NCBI RefSeq assembly: GCF_004795255.1
Contig: NZ_SSBQ01000002.1
Span: 38,501 to 102,500, forward strand
Origin: Streptomyces sp. RKND-216
Lineage (GTDB): Bacteria; Actinomycetota; Actinomycetes; Streptomycetales; Streptomycetaceae
Direction of reading: 5' to 3'
Length of the DNA stretch: 64,000 nt
Numbering within the stretch: position 1 is the first letter of the stretch; the number at the start of each line of letters is the position of its first letter. Under the pieces are notes generated by a model. That model was not told where the DNA came from and searched no databases. It saw nothing but the letters and a program-made list of their open reading frames with translations. Shown piece by piece: positions 50,314-59,857 of this stretch. A program made the translations under genes and the position numbers.

Positions 50314-51722
50314 CCGGCCCCGGAGGCGGAGTCGTCCGCGACCGGGGGGCCGGGCACGAGCATGGGCGGGTCGGCCGCGGTCAGCTCCGGGTCGTCGACG
50401 GGAAAGGTGCGGACGGGTCCGGGCGGCGAGCCGGGCTGTTCGAAGCGGACGGTGACCCGTCCGACGCCGCTGCCCTGCACCCAGCCGGGGCCGTAGGCCG
50501 GGTGGTGGACGTCGAGACCCGGCAACCAACTGCGCGACCGCTCCCCGGCCGCCTGGGTCGCTCCGCCGTCCGCCGCGCCGCCGGGGCGGACCGGGGCGCC
50601 GTGGGCACGGCCCGGGTCCGGCACGTCACCGACCTCCGCCTCGGCGGAGGCCGCGGCTTGGGCGAACAGGTCCTCCTGGGTGTAGTCGGCGAGGCCGCTG
50701 ACCCCGACACCGAGGAGGCGCACACCGGCCGTGGTGTCGATGCCCTCGAGCAGTCTGGCCGCGGCGGCGCGGACGACGGCGGGGTCGTCGGTCGGTCCGC
50801 GCAGCGTCTCGGAACGGGTGAGGGTGGAGAAGTCGTAGCTGCGCACCTTCACAACCACGGTGCGGCCGGAGCGGCCGGCCTCCCGCAGCCGGTGCACGCA
50901 GCGGTCGGCGAGGCGCGCCACCTCGGTCTGCACGCGCGTTCGGTCGGTGAGGTCGACGTCGTAGGTGTCCTCGACGGACACCGATTTCGCGTCCCGCTCG
51001 GCGACGACGGGCCGGTCGTCCAGGCCGAGAGCCATGGCGTACAGCGTGCTGCCGTGGGCCCGCCCGAGCAGCCGCAGCAGTTCGTCCTCCCCCGCCTCCG
51101 CGGTGTCGCCGACGGTGGCGATGCCGGCGCGGCGCAGCACCTCGGCGGTGGCGGGCCCGACCCCGGGCAGGGTGCGCACGGTAAGCGGCGCCAGCAGTGC
51201 GCGTTCGGTGCCGGGTTCCACCACGACCAGCCCGTCGGGCTTGGCGCGTTCGGAGGCGATCTTGGCGAGGAGCTTGGAGCCCGCCAGCCCCACCGAACCA
51301 CTCAGCCCGGTCTCGGCCCGGATGTCGGCGCGGAGGCGGTGGGCGACGGTGGTGGCCGCCGCCGAGTCCGCTGCGGCCCCGCCCGCTTCGAGGTCGACGA
51401 AGGCCTCGTCCAGGCTGAGGGGCTCGACGAGCGGCGAGAGCACGGACAGCCGTTCCATCACCCGTCCGCTGATCCGGCGGTAGAGCCCGAAGCGCGGAGT
51501 GAGGTAGGCGGCATTGGGGCAGCGGCGGCGCGCCTGAGCCGTGGGCATGGCCGAATGGACGCCGAACCGGCGCGCCTCGTAGGAGGCGGTGGCCACGACC
51601 CCCCTGGGTCCGAGACCGCCCACGATCACGGGCTTCCCGCGCAGACTGGGCTTCGCCGCCTGCTCCACGGCGGCGTAGAACGCGTCCATGTCGAGATGGA
51701 GGACCGTCGCTGCGTCTCTCAC
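50226..51722 (-). CDS. dinB: DNA polymerase IV (Y-family) with C-terminal Tudor-like extension
   Basis: A 498-residue error-prone polymerase. Catalytic acids are Asp11 (HLDMD) and Asp105-Glu106 (SLDE); Tyr16 sits at the steric-gate position. The fingers contain YEARRFGVHSAMP, helix-hairpin-helix LPGVGPATAEVLRRAG lies at about 185-199, and the little finger runs to about 345. A clamp-binding QEDLF (349-353) follows. Unusual is about 145 extra residues beyond it, including VHHPAYGPGWVQGSGVGRVT (about 405-424), which resembles the UvrD/PcrA C-terminal Tudor fold that binds RNA polymerase. GTG 51722. Confidence 0.93.
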   Translation of the reverse strand: MRDAATVLHLDMDAFYAAVEQAAKPSLRGKPVIVGGLGPRGVVATASYEARRFGVHSAMPTAQARRRCPNAAYLTPRFGLYRRISGRVMERLSVLSPLVEPLSLDEAFVDLEAGGAAADSAAATTVAHRLRADIRAETGLSGSVGLAGSKLLAKIASERAKPDGLVVVEPGTERALLAPLTVRTLPGVGPATAEVLRRAGIATVGDTAEAGEDELLRLLGRAHGSTLYAMALGLDDRPVVAERDAKSVSVEDTYDVDLTDRTRVQTEVARLADRCVHRLREAGRSGRTVVVKVRSYDFSTLTRSETLRGPTDDPAVVRAAAARLLEGIDTTAGVRLLGVGVSGLADYTQEDLFAQAAASAEAEVGDVPDPGRAHGAPVRPGGAADGGATQAAGERSRSWLPGLDVHHPAYGPGWVQGSGVGRVTVRFEQPGSPPGPVRTFPVDDPELTAADPPMLVPGPPVADDSASGAGQPSEPATRPKSRSGGTAGGPGAEGTSKP

Positions 51723-51839
51723 ACCACCGATGCTGCCCTACGGCGCTGACAGCCGCCCGGACGGGCGCACCGGGGAGGACGCGGCGTCCGCAGGGCCGGA
51801 CAGCGCTGCGGGCGGTGGTCTCTGCGTCGTCGCAGGTTT

Positions 51840-52433
51840 TCAGACTGCGCGGTCGCGGCGGCGCCGGGCCAGTTCGTCGGCCGGATGGTGCGCGGTGACG
51901 GTCTCGCCGGTGTCGACCCGTTCGGCATGCAGCTGCGACAGGGCCCCCTGGACGTCCCGCCACACCACGCCGACGGCAATGCCGAACACACCCTGACCGG
52001 CCTGGAGCAGGTCGACGACGTCGTCGGGGGAAGCGCACTCGTAGACCGTGGCACCGTCGCTCATGAGGGTGAGCCGGGCGAGGTCGGTGCGTCCGTGGGA
52101 GCGCAGGTGCTGCACGGCGGCGCGGATGCTCTGCAGCGACACCCCGGTGTCGAGCAGACGCTTGACGATCTTGAGGACGACGACGTCGCGGAAGCTGTAG
52201 AGCCGCTGGGTGCCGGAGCCGTGGGCGGAGCGGATACCGGGTTCGACCAAGCCGGTGCGGGCCCAGTAGTCGAGCTGGCGGTAGGTGATGCCCGCGGCGG
52301 CACAAGCCGTGGGACCCCGGTAGCCGAGGTTCTCCTCGCCGGAGGTAGTGGGAGCGGGTGCGCGGCCGGCCGGGGACGCGGACCCCGCTCGGGAGGGTTC
52401 GCCCGCTGCCACGCCGTCGCCGGTGCTTCTCAC
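51840..52433 (-). CDS. MerR-family regulator
   Basis: A 197-residue MerR-type protein with winged-helix DNA-binding domain at about residues 35-105 (YRGPTACAAAGITYRQLDYWARTGLVEP, TQRLYSFRDVVVLKIVKRLLDTGVSL). A C-terminal helical effector or coiled region follows and ends in PADELARRRRDRAV. GTG 52433 has GGAGG 5 nt upstream. It belongs to the conserved pair of MerR genes flanking the DUF151 gene in actinobacteria. The long-range target is unknown; no metal-binding cysteines. Confidence 0.87.
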   Translation of the reverse strand: MRSTGDGVAAGEPSRAGSASPAGRAPAPTTSGEENLGYRGPTACAAAGITYRQLDYWARTGLVEPGIRSAHGSGTQRLYSFRDVVVLKIVKRLLDTGVSLQSIRAAVQHLRSHGRTDLARLTLMSDGATVYECASPDDVVDLLQAGQGVFGIAVGVVWRDVQGALSQLHAERVDTGETVTAHHPADELARRRRDRAV

Positions 52434-52637
52434 GCCGACCTCCGTCCCTTCCCTCTTCCGGGCCCCGGAAGATGCCCACTTGAAGGTAGGCAGTCGCTCC
52501 GGGTGCGTCAACGATCGCCACACTCGGCACGCCGAGTGATAATCACCCGAAGAGTGGTTTAGCGGGCTTCAGAGCGGGGACGGACGCCGGTTGGGCGCGC
52601 GGCGGCGTCACGGGACGGGCCGCCGGGAGCCCGCGGG

Positions 52638-53111
52638 TCACTGACTGCTGGTGCCGAAGTCCTCGGGGGAGATCTGGTCGAGGAACTCGCGGAACTTCTC
52701 GACCTCGTCCTCCTGCTCGTCCGGGATGGCGATGCCAGCGTCGTCCAGTACGCCGTCACTGCCGTAGATCGGGGTCCCGGTGCGCAGGGCCAGTGCGATG
52801 GCGTCGGAGGGGCGGGCGCTGACCTCGACGCCGCTGGCGAAGACCAGCTCGGCGTAGAAGACGCCCTCACGCAGGTCGGTGATGCGCACAGCGGTCAGTT
52901 CCTGCCCCACCGCCTCCAGCACGTCCTTGAACAGGTCGTGTGTCAGGGGACGGGCCGGCGTCATGCCCTGCTGGGCGAACGCGATGGCGGTCGCCTCTCC
53001 CGGACCGATCCAGATGGGGAGGTACCGGTCGCCCCCCACTTCCCGCAGGAGAACGATCGGCTGGTTGGAGGGCATTTCGACCCGGACACCCACGACGTCG
53101 AGCTCGTTCAC
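52638..53111 (-). CDS. Bifunctional nuclease family protein (DUF151)
   Basis: A 157-residue BFN/DUF151 protein: MNELDVVGVRVEMPSNQPIV, LPIWIGPGEATAIAFA, THDLFKDVLEAVG, and RPSDAIALALRTGTPIYG. Plant members are nucleases, and the actinobacterial ones are often annotated so without proof. GTG 53111. It sits between two MerR genes in a conserved cluster with FtsR and FHA proteins linked to cell division. Soluble. Confidence 0.9.
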   Translation of the reverse strand: MNELDVVGVRVEMPSNQPIVLLREVGGDRYLPIWIGPGEATAIAFAQQGMTPARPLTHDLFKDVLEAVGQELTAVRITDLREGVFYAELVFASGVEVSARPSDAIALALRTGTPIYGSDGVLDDAGIAIPDEQEDEVEKFREFLDQISPEDFGTSSQ

Positions 53112-53181
53112 ACAGCAACCCTAGGACGTGCCCGGCCTGTTTGGATAGTCGGGCACGCTTTCGGCGTGGGCGTCGGCCTGC

Positions 53182-53946
53182 TCAGCGGACCCGGCTCTGA
53201 CCGTGTGGAGCGGGCTCCAGTGCGGCCCGCAGGAAGGCGTCGTGCAGGCGGGCGGTGAGGTGGGCCAGGTCCCGTGCGGTGGCCTCGGCGTCCTCCCGGA
53301 CCCGTGGGTCGCGGTTGGCCCGCAGCGGGGCGACGACCTGCTGCACGAGCGCCGCGGAACGGTCGGCGGCCGCCTTGACAGCCCTCAGGTGCCGCGGCTC
53401 GAGTCCGTGCCCTCCGAGCTCGGCGAGGGTACGGGCGAGGGCCACCTGTGCCACGTCGTAGTGACCGGCGGCGTCCGGGCGGAGCAGTCCGTACTCCTCC
53501 CAGCGTGCGCACTGCGCCTCGTCGGCCCCGGTAGCGGCGAGCAGGCGGGCCCGCCCGGTGCGTACCCGCAGGTCGCGGGGATGCCCAGGGGCGGGAGCGG
53601 GGTGGGCTGCGGCGTCCTGGCCGTCGCCCGGCTCTCCGAGGCGTTCCCGGATGGCGTGCAGCGGCAGACAGTGGTCGCGCTGGAGGCCAAGGACGTGGCG
53701 GAGCCGCCGGACGTCGGCGTCGCGGAAGCGGCGCTGCCCTCCGGCTCCACGCTCGGGGCTGACGAGGCCCTCCGCCTCCAGGAAGCGGATCCTGGACAGG
53801 GTGACCTCGGGGAAGTCCTTCCGCAGCGCCGCGAGCACGGTGCCGATGCTCTGCGGTCGCTCCTCCGGGGCGGCCGCTGCGCCCCGGAGCGACGGCTCCC
53901 GGGTGGCGGTGCCCCCCAGGGCACCGCCGGTGGGTGTGTGCGGCAT
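53182..53946 (-). CDS. ftsR: FtsR-like MerR-family regulator
   Basis: A 254-residue regulator with an N-terminal MerR-type DNA-binding domain (about residues 40-110: TVLAALRKDFPEVTLSRIRFLEAEGLVSPERG, VRRLRHVLGLQRDHCLPLHAIRERLG) and a longer C-terminal part than classical MerR (PLRANRDPRVREDAEATARDL). This is the arrangement of FtsR, a transcriptional activator of ftsZ in corynebacteria. ATG 53946 has GGGAGG 4 nt upstream. Next to it is the GarA-like FHA gene, as in other actinobacteria. Confidence 0.88.
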   Translation of the reverse strand: MPHTPTGGALGGTATREPSLRGAAAAPEERPQSIGTVLAALRKDFPEVTLSRIRFLEAEGLVSPERGAGGQRRFRDADVRRLRHVLGLQRDHCLPLHAIRERLGEPGDGQDAAAHPAPAPGHPRDLRVRTGRARLLAATGADEAQCARWEEYGLLRPDAAGHYDVAQVALARTLAELGGHGLEPRHLRAVKAAADRSAALVQQVVAPLRANRDPRVREDAEATARDLAHLTARLHDAFLRAALEPAPHGQSRVR

Positions 53947-53978
53947 GGAGCCTCCCGCGGGTCGATACCCCCGGGTGG

Positions 53979-54770
53979 TCAGGCGCTGCGCGGGCTGGCG
54001 AAGAACACCAGCCGGTACTTGCCGATCTGCACCTCGTCGCCGTTGGCGAGCGGGATGCCGGTCTCGATCCGCTCCCGGTTGACGTAGGTGCCGTTCAGGC
54101 TGCCCACGTCGGAGACGGTGAACACGCCGTCCGGACCGCGACGGAAATCCACGTGACGCCGCGAGACCGTGACGTCGTCGAGGAAGATGTCGCTCTCCGG
54201 GTGGCGGCCGGCGGTGGTGAGCTCGCCGTCGAGCAGGAAGCGGCTGCCGGAGTTGGGCCCGCGCCGCACCACGAGCAGGGCCGAGCCCAGCGGCAGCGCG
54301 TCCACGGCGGCCTGCGCCTCGGGGGGCAGCGGCGCCACGTGCTGGCCCGTCGCCTCGGAGTCGTAGGCCTCGAGTCCGGAGATGGAGATCGTCGAGGTGG
54401 TCTCCGAGGGAGCCTCGGGCGGGGGCACGCTGCCCCGCAGCGGTGCACCGCACTGCGAGCAGAAGCGGCTCTCCTCCGCAGCGCGCGTACCGCACCTCGA
54501 ACAGACCGGCAAGGCAGATCCTCCACCCGTTGGTGAGGTTGATGGATCTGTGGAACCTATGCGCGCCGCGGCTCCGGGGTCAACAGAAACTCCGCCTGCG
54601 GCGGGAGAAGTACCGCCGGTCGGCCCATTCACCTCGTCACGGAACATGGGACGCTCGTGACCGGCCGTCTCGGCGGGCGCACCGTCACCGCCGTGCTGCG
54701 GGGCGCGGTGGCGGCCGTCGCCGCTGCCGTCCTTGCGGCCCTTGCCGAACAACCTGGAAAGAAAACTCAC
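53979..54770 (-). CDS. FHA-domain protein with zinc ribbon (GarA/OdhI-like)
   Basis: A 263-residue regulator: basic N-terminus, a zinc ribbon CSRCG...CSQCG (Cys90, 93, 104, 107), the phosphorylatable motif SETTSTIS (122-129) and an FHA domain (about 165-257: GRHPESDIFLDDVTVSRRH, SLNGTYVNR). In GarA/OdhI the ETTS threonine is phosphorylated by PknG/PknB and its FHA domain then binds it, controlling 2-oxoglutarate dehydrogenase and glutamate metabolism. Here the ETTS is kept, and the zinc ribbon plus long N-terminus is an addition. GTG 54770. Confidence 0.88.
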   Translation of the reverse strand: MSFLSRLFGKGRKDGSGDGRHRAPQHGGDGAPAETAGHERPMFRDEVNGPTGGTSPAAGGVSVDPGAAARIGSTDPSTSPTGGGSALPVCSRCGTRAAEESRFCSQCGAPLRGSVPPPEAPSETTSTISISGLEAYDSEATGQHVAPLPPEAQAAVDALPLGSALLVVRRGPNSGSRFLLDGELTTAGRHPESDIFLDDVTVSRRHVDFRRGPDGVFTVSDVGSLNGTYVNRERIETGIPLANGDEVQIGKYRLVFFASPRSA

Positions 54771-54936
54771 GGGCGATTCCCCTCGCACGAAACAGACCCG
54801 CCCGTGGGGCAGGACAGATCCTCGATGCTCTGATTGGCCGTTGCGCAGATCGCGGAAACGTGCCTGGCCTGGGCACAGTCTCCCTGACGCCGTCCGTCGC
54901 TCCCCCGCCGACCCCCTGCAAGAATCATCGCCCACC

Positions 54937-55920
54937 TCACTGTGATGACCGAGCGTAGTCAGGACGTTCCGGCTTGCGCAAGGCATCCACGACGATCTTC
55001 TCCTCGCGGGTGACCTGCACGACGGCCTGCTCCTTCTCGAGCGTCTGCACCACACCGCCCGGAATGTTGAGGGCGGGCTCCAGGTCCTCCGGCTCCCCGA
55101 TGGCCAGGAAGCGGTACGGAGCGCCGACCTTCTTCCCGTCGATGCGGACGTCGCCGCCGGTTCCGGTGAAGTAGGTGCCGGCCGCGACGCGCACGTCGTT
55201 GATCTCGATGGCCTCCGCACCGGCCGCGCGCAGCTCCTGGATGGCGTCCAGCAGCATGTCGGACTCGACCGCACCGGCCGGGTCGGAGACGGTGATGCGG
55301 AGCCCCGGCCCTTCGGCGGCGACCGTGCCGGCCAGGATGCCGAGCTGCCGCTTCTTCTGCTGGGTCTGCTTGCGTGCCTCTTCGGCCTGGTCGGAGCTGG
55401 TCTCCAGTTCGCTGCGCTGGTCCTCCAAACGCTGCTTCTCGTCCTGGAGGCGCGTGGTGCGGTCGTCGAGCTCGTCGAGGATGCGCACCAGGTCCTCCTG
55501 GCGGGCGTCGCGCAGCGGGCTGCTCTCACTGGTGCTGCGTACCTGGATGGCGAGGCCGAGGCCGAGGACGAACAGCAGGAGGGCCGCGATCAGCTGGGCG
55601 CGGGTGACGCGCGGCGGCCAGATCGCGGCCGCGAGCCGCTGCCGCCCGGTCGGTTCCGCGTCCCGGGACGCAGCGGACGGGTCGGCGACGGCAGGTCCTT
55701 CGTCCGCGGGCCCGGGGGCCTCCGATCCGGGGGCCCCCGGTCGGTCGCCGGACGTCGGCGGGCCGTCCGGCGGCGGGGCCGCCGGTCCGGGACCGGTCCG
55801 GGGCGCCTCCGGCGGGCCCGGCGGAGTGCCGCCGCGCGGGCGTTCCGGCGGCAGCTCGGGGCCGACAGAGCGGGGGGCCGGGCTGTCCGGCTCGTGGTTG
55901 TCGTCGCTCATCGGCCTCAC
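54937..55920 (-). CDS. DUF881 family membrane protein
   Basis: A 327-residue protein: Pro/Gly-rich cytosolic N-terminus (to about 105), one membrane segment (AQLIAALLLFVLGLGLAIQV, about 108-127), an extracellular coiled coil (residues about 140-195) and a DUF881 domain (GPGLRITVSDPAGAVESDML, AGAEAIEINDVRV, YRFLAIGEPEDLEPALN). GTG 55920 overlaps the small-basic-protein stop in GTGA. Part of the DUF881-Sbp-DUF881 operon linked to division proteins in Actinobacteria. Confidence 0.88.
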   Translation of the reverse strand: MRPMSDDNHEPDSPAPRSVGPELPPERPRGGTPPGPPEAPRTGPGPAAPPPDGPPTSGDRPGAPGSEAPGPADEGPAVADPSAASRDAEPTGRQRLAAAIWPPRVTRAQLIAALLLFVLGLGLAIQVRSTSESSPLRDARQEDLVRILDELDDRTTRLQDEKQRLEDQRSELETSSDQAEEARKQTQQKKRQLGILAGTVAAEGPGLRITVSDPAGAVESDMLLDAIQELRAAGAEAIEINDVRVAAGTYFTGTGGDVRIDGKKVGAPYRFLAIGEPEDLEPALNIPGGVVQTLEKEQAVVQVTREEKIVVDALRKPERPDYARSSQ

Positions 55921-56249
55921 GCCCGGAACACGTGCCGCCGGATCGCGGCGGCGTTGGAGAAGATGCGGATGCCCAGGACGACCACCACGCCGGTGGAGAG
56001 CTGCGCACCGACGCCCAGCTTGTCACCCAGGTAGACGATGAGGGCGGCGACGACCACGTTGGACAGGAACGACACCACGAACACCTTGTCGTTGAAGATC
56101 CCGTCCAGCATGGCACGCAGCCCGCCGAACACCGCGTCGAGTGCCGCGACGACGGCGATCGGCAGGTACGGCTCGACCACGGTAGGCACCACCGGCCGGA
56201 CGAAGAGTCCGGCCACGACTCCCACGACGAGGCCCAGTACGGCGATCAC
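55917..56249 (-). CDS. sbp: Small basic protein (DUF1290) membrane protein
   Basis: A 110-residue protein with three hydrophobic segments: MIAVLGLVVGVVAGLFV, YLPIAVVAALDAVFGGLRAM and FNDKVFVVSFLSNVVVAALIVYL, then STGVVVVLGIRIFSNAAAIRRHVFRA. This is the DUF1290/Sbp family found beside DUF881 proteins in Gram-positive sporulators and actinobacteria. It overlaps both neighbours by 4 nt, so the three genes are translationally coupled. Function unknown, possibly a scaffold in the divisome region. Confidence 0.92.
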   Translation of the reverse strand: MIAVLGLVVGVVAGLFVRPVVPTVVEPYLPIAVVAALDAVFGGLRAMLDGIFNDKVFVVSFLSNVVVAALIVYLGDKLGVGAQLSTGVVVVLGIRIFSNAAAIRRHVFRA

Positions 56250-57142
56250 GATGTGCTGCCCTTCTCTGTCTTCACGGGCTCCGCTGTGCGTACGATCAGG
56301 CTCGCCGCGGCCGGCAGCCGGACCTGGTCCTGTTCGCTGATGCTGTAGCGCACCCCGTAGTTCTCCTTCAGCACCTGCAGGTATCGGCCGTCCACGCTGT
56401 CCTTGAACGCGTCGGCGAGTTCGCTGCCGTCGCCCACCGCGAGGACGTCGTACGGCGGCGCGAGCGGCTTGTTGTCCACGAGTATGGCGTCACCGGCGGC
56501 GCGGATGGCGGACAGGGCGGTGAGCCGCTGCCCGTTGATCGACACGGCTTCCGCGCCGGCGCTCCACATGCCGTTGACGATGCGCTGCATGTCCCGGTCG
56601 CGGACCCGCCCGGTGTCGGAGAAACCGGTGTCGGCCCGGGGCCCGTCGCCTCCGCCGCCGGCGCCTTTGGCGTCGTTCACGGTGAGTTCGACACCGGGCC
56701 CTTCGACGGGTGTGGCTCCGGACAGCAGCGCGATCAGTTCTGCCTGGTCGCCGCCGTGCCGTTCCAGCGCCTCCCGCTGCATCTCGCTCACGGTGCCGCG
56801 CAGCTCGTCGACCCGCTGCTGCAGGGAGTCGGCCGCCGCGGTGTCGTCCTCGACGCGTTCGACCAGTTCCCCACGCTCCCGGGCCAGGGTCGGCGCGTCC
56901 ATCTGCGCCTGCACCGCGCCCACGGTGACCACCAGGGTGGCCAGAACGACGCCGGCGGCGAGCCAGAGGCGTCCGCGAAGGCTCCGCGGGAGACCGTTCC
57001 TGCCCTCGACCCCGTCCCGCGCGGCGGCCTCGGCGTAGCCGTCGTCGAGGCTGTGTTCCATGACGTTGGTGAGCAGCGACATCGAGGCGTCGGGTCGCGC
57101 AGGCCGCGCTGCGGTACTCCGTCCGGGGGGCTGCTGCGACAT
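56246..57142 (-). CDS. DUF881 family membrane protein (second copy)
   Basis: A 298-residue protein with one membrane segment (RLWLAAGVVLATLVVTVGAV, about 55-75), a coiled coil, and a DUF881 domain (GPGVELTVNDAKGAGGGG, GMWSAGAEAVSINGQRLTAL, PYDVLAVGDGSELADAF). The paralogue downstream of Sbp is more divergent. ATG 57142 (MSQQPPG) is the assumed start; ATG 57151 is possible. It overlaps sbp by 4 nt. Confidence 0.87.
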   Translation of the reverse strand: MSQQPPGRSTAARPARPDASMSLLTNVMEHSLDDGYAEAAARDGVEGRNGLPRSLRGRLWLAAGVVLATLVVTVGAVQAQMDAPTLARERGELVERVEDDTAAADSLQQRVDELRGTVSEMQREALERHGGDQAELIALLSGATPVEGPGVELTVNDAKGAGGGGDGPRADTGFSDTGRVRDRDMQRIVNGMWSAGAEAVSINGQRLTALSAIRAAGDAILVDNKPLAPPYDVLAVGDGSELADAFKDSVDGRYLQVLKENYGVRYSISEQDQVRLPAAASLIVRTAEPVKTEKGSTS

Positions 57143-57250
57143 GCCGCACATCGTCGCACGTCGGCCGCCGTTCCGCCGAATGGGCCCTCCGCGTGGGCGG
57201 TTGGGGCCCATCCGGCGCGTGCGGGATGCCGGCGGCGCGGACCGGAGGGG

Positions 57251-59746
57251 TCAGCGCCCGGCGCTGTCGACGACTCCCGTCCACTCCTCGAGCAGGGCCT
57301 GCGCGGAGGTGTCGTCGGGGCCTTCCGCCCAGAGGTGGGTGACGGCTTCGGCGGGATCGGGCAGGACCATCACCCAGCGGCCGTCGGACTCCACGATCCG
57401 CACGCCGTCGGTGGTGTCGACGTCACGGTCGCCGGCGGCCTCGACGACCCGCCGCATCACGGACCCCTTGACGGCCCAGGGCGTGGTCAGGGAGCGGCGC
57501 AGCACGTGGGCCTGCGGGATGCGGGCGTCGATCTGGCTGAGGGTGAGCTGGGTGCGGGCGACCAGCCCGAGGAGCCGCACGAAGGCGGCGGTCCCGTCGA
57601 AGACGGAGCTGGACTCGGGGATGATGAAGCCGCCACGGCCGTCGCCGCCGAAGATCGTGGAGTCCTCCCGGCCGACGCGGGTGAGGTCGTCGGGCGAGGT
57701 GGTGGTCCACTCCACCTGCGTGCCGTGGTAGGCGGCGACCTGTTCGGCGATGCGCGTGGTGGTGACGGGGAGGGCGACCTTTCCGCTGCGGCGTTCGGCC
57801 GCCACCAGGTCCAGCATGACAAGCAGCGCCCGGTGGTCCTCGACGATCTCGCCTCGCTCGTCGACGAGCGAGAACCGCTCTCCGACGGGGTCGAAGCGGA
57901 CGCCGAACGCGGCACGCGCGGAGGCGACGATCTCGCCGAGCCGCACCAGGCCGGAGCGGCGAGCGTCGGCGGTCTCCGTGGGGCGGGCCTCGTCCAGGCC
58001 GGGGTTGATGGTGAGAGCGTCGACGCCGAGCCGGCCGAGGAGGCTGGGGAGGACGAGTCCGGAACTCCCGTTGGACGCGTCGACGACGACCTTGAGGCCG
58101 GACTCGGCGATGCCGTCGGTGTTGACGGCGCGGAGCAGGGAGCCGGTGTAGGAGTCGAAGACGCTGGCGGGGAAGCGGAGGTCGCCGATCTCGCCGGGGA
58201 ACGCCCGGCGGTACTCCTGCCGGGTGTAGACGCGGTCGAGTTTGCGCTGCGCCGCCTGGGAGAGGTCGGAGCCCCGCTCGTCGAAGAACATGATGTCGAC
58301 GTTGTCGGGAAGGCCCTGGGTGGTGCGGATCATGATGCCGCCGGCGCTACCGCGGGCCGTCTGCTGACGGGCGACGGGAAGCGGCACGTTCTCCAGGTCT
58401 CGCACGTCGATGGCACTGGCCTGGAGCGCGGAGATGATGGCGCGCTTGAGTGCGCGGGCGCCACGGGAGTGGTCGCGCGCGGTGGTGACCGTCGACCCCT
58501 TCTTGAGGGTGGTGGCGTAGGCGCCGGCGAGCCGGACGGCGAGTTCGGGCGTGATCTCGACGTTGAGGATGCCGCTGACCCCTCGGGCGCCGAAGAGGTG
58601 GGCCTGGCCCCGGGACTCCCAGATGACGGAGGTGTTGACGAAGGCACCGGCCTCGACGGTCTTGAAGGGGTAGACGCGGACGTTGCCCTGGACGATGGAT
58701 TCCTCCCCGACCAGGCACTCGTCGCCGATGACGGCGCCGTCCTCGATGCGGGCGGCGCGCATCACGTCGGTGTTGCGTCCGACGACGCAGCCGCGCAGGT
58801 TGGCCTGCTGGCCGATGTAGACGTTGTCGTGCACGACGGCCCGGTGCAGGAAGGCGCCGCTCTTGACGACGACGTTGGAACCGATGACCGAGTGCTCGCG
58901 GATCTCGGTGCCGGCTTCGATCTTGGCGTAGTCGCCGATGTACAGGGGGCCTCGCAGCACCGCTTCCGGGTGGACCTCGGCCCCCTCGGCGACCCAGACG
59001 CCCGGGGAGATCTCGAAGCCGTCGATGTCGACCTCGACCTTGCCCTCGAGGACGTCGGCCTGCGCCTTGACGTAGCTCTCGTGCGTGCCGACGTCCTCCC
59101 AGTAGCCCTCGGCGATGTAGCCGTAGACGGGCTTGCCCTCCTTCATGAGCTGCGGGAAGACATCGCCGGACCAGTCGACGGGCACGTCGGCGTCGACGTA
59201 GTCGAAGACCTCCGGCTCCATCACGTAGATGCCGGTGTTGACGGTGTCGGAGAAGACCTGCCCCCAGGTGGGCTTCTCCAGGAAGCGTTCGACCTTGCCG
59301 TCCTCGTCCACGATGGTGATGCCGAACTCCAGGGGGTTCGGGACGCGGGTGAGGCAGACGGTGACGAGGGCGCCGCGTTCGCGGTGGAAGCGGACGAGGT
59401 CGGTGAGGTCGAAGTCGGTGAGGGCGTCACCGGAGATCACCAGGAAGGAGTCGTCCTTCAGCGCCTCCTCGGCGTTCTTGACGCTGCCGGCCGTGCCGAG
59501 CGGCTTCTCCTCGTTGGCGTAGGTCAGCTCCATCCCGAGTTCTTCGCCGTCGCCGAAGTAGTTGCGGACCAATGAGGCGAGGAACTGGACGGTGACGACC
59601 GTCTCGCTGAGCCCGTGGCGCTTGAGCAGCCGCAGCACGTGCTCCATGATCGGGCGGTTGGCAACGGGAAGCAGTGGCTTGGGCATGCTCGCGGTCATAG
59701 GGCGAAGGCGTGTGCCTTCGCCGCCTGCCATCACGACGGCCTTCAT
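57251..59746 (-). CDS. manC: Mannose-1-phosphate guanylyltransferase fused to degenerate phosphomannomutase
   Basis: An 831-residue three-part protein. Residues 1-240 form an NTP-transferase domain with signature [12 protein letters not shown] and [10 protein letters not shown]. Residues 245-380 form a left-handed beta helix. Residues 385-831 form a phosphohexomutase fold. The nucleotidyltransferase motifs are intact, so GDP-mannose (or similar) synthesis is likely. In the mutase part the phosphoserine loop TASHNP reads RTTQGLPDN (474-482), the metal loop DGDGDR reads DPVGERF (619-625), the sugar loop GGEESGH reads GGDGRGG (700-706) and the phosphate loop RxSGTEP reads LPDPAEAV (795-802). It therefore looks catalytically dead. 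ATG 59746. Confidence 0.9.
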   Translation of the reverse strand: MKAVVMAGGEGTRLRPMTASMPKPLLPVANRPIMEHVLRLLKRHGLSETVVTVQFLASLVRNYFGDGEELGMELTYANEEKPLGTAGSVKNAEEALKDDSFLVISGDALTDFDLTDLVRFHRERGALVTVCLTRVPNPLEFGITIVDEDGKVERFLEKPTWGQVFSDTVNTGIYVMEPEVFDYVDADVPVDWSGDVFPQLMKEGKPVYGYIAEGYWEDVGTHESYVKAQADVLEGKVEVDIDGFEISPGVWVAEGAEVHPEAVLRGPLYIGDYAKIEAGTEIREHSVIGSNVVVKSGAFLHRAVVHDNVYIGQQANLRGCVVGRNTDVMRAARIEDGAVIGDECLVGEESIVQGNVRVYPFKTVEAGAFVNTSVIWESRGQAHLFGARGVSGILNVEITPELAVRLAGAYATTLKKGSTVTTARDHSRGARALKRAIISALQASAIDVRDLENVPLPVARQQTARGSAGGIMIRTTQGLPDNVDIMFFDERGSDLSQAAQRKLDRVYTRQEYRRAFPGEIGDLRFPASVFDSYTGSLLRAVNTDGIAESGLKVVVDASNGSSGLVLPSLLGRLGVDALTINPGLDEARPTETADARRSGLVRLGEIVASARAAFGVRFDPVGERFSLVDERGEIVEDHRALLVMLDLVAAERRSGKVALPVTTTRIAEQVAAYHGTQVEWTTTSPDDLTRVGREDSTIFGGDGRGGFIIPESSSVFDGTAAFVRLLGLVARTQLTLSQIDARIPQAHVLRRSLTTPWAVKGSVMRRVVEAAGDRDVDTTDGVRIVESDGRWVMVLPDPAEAVTHLWAEGPDDTSAQALLEEWTGVVDSAGR

Positions 59747-59857
59747 CTCGGAAGCGTCCTCCTCGCGCAGCGACGGTCGAACCGGCTACCACCCTCCCCG
59801 AAGGCCCAGGTTGTCACACGACGGGCACCCGGGACGCGAGAACGCCGCGGGGAGGGA

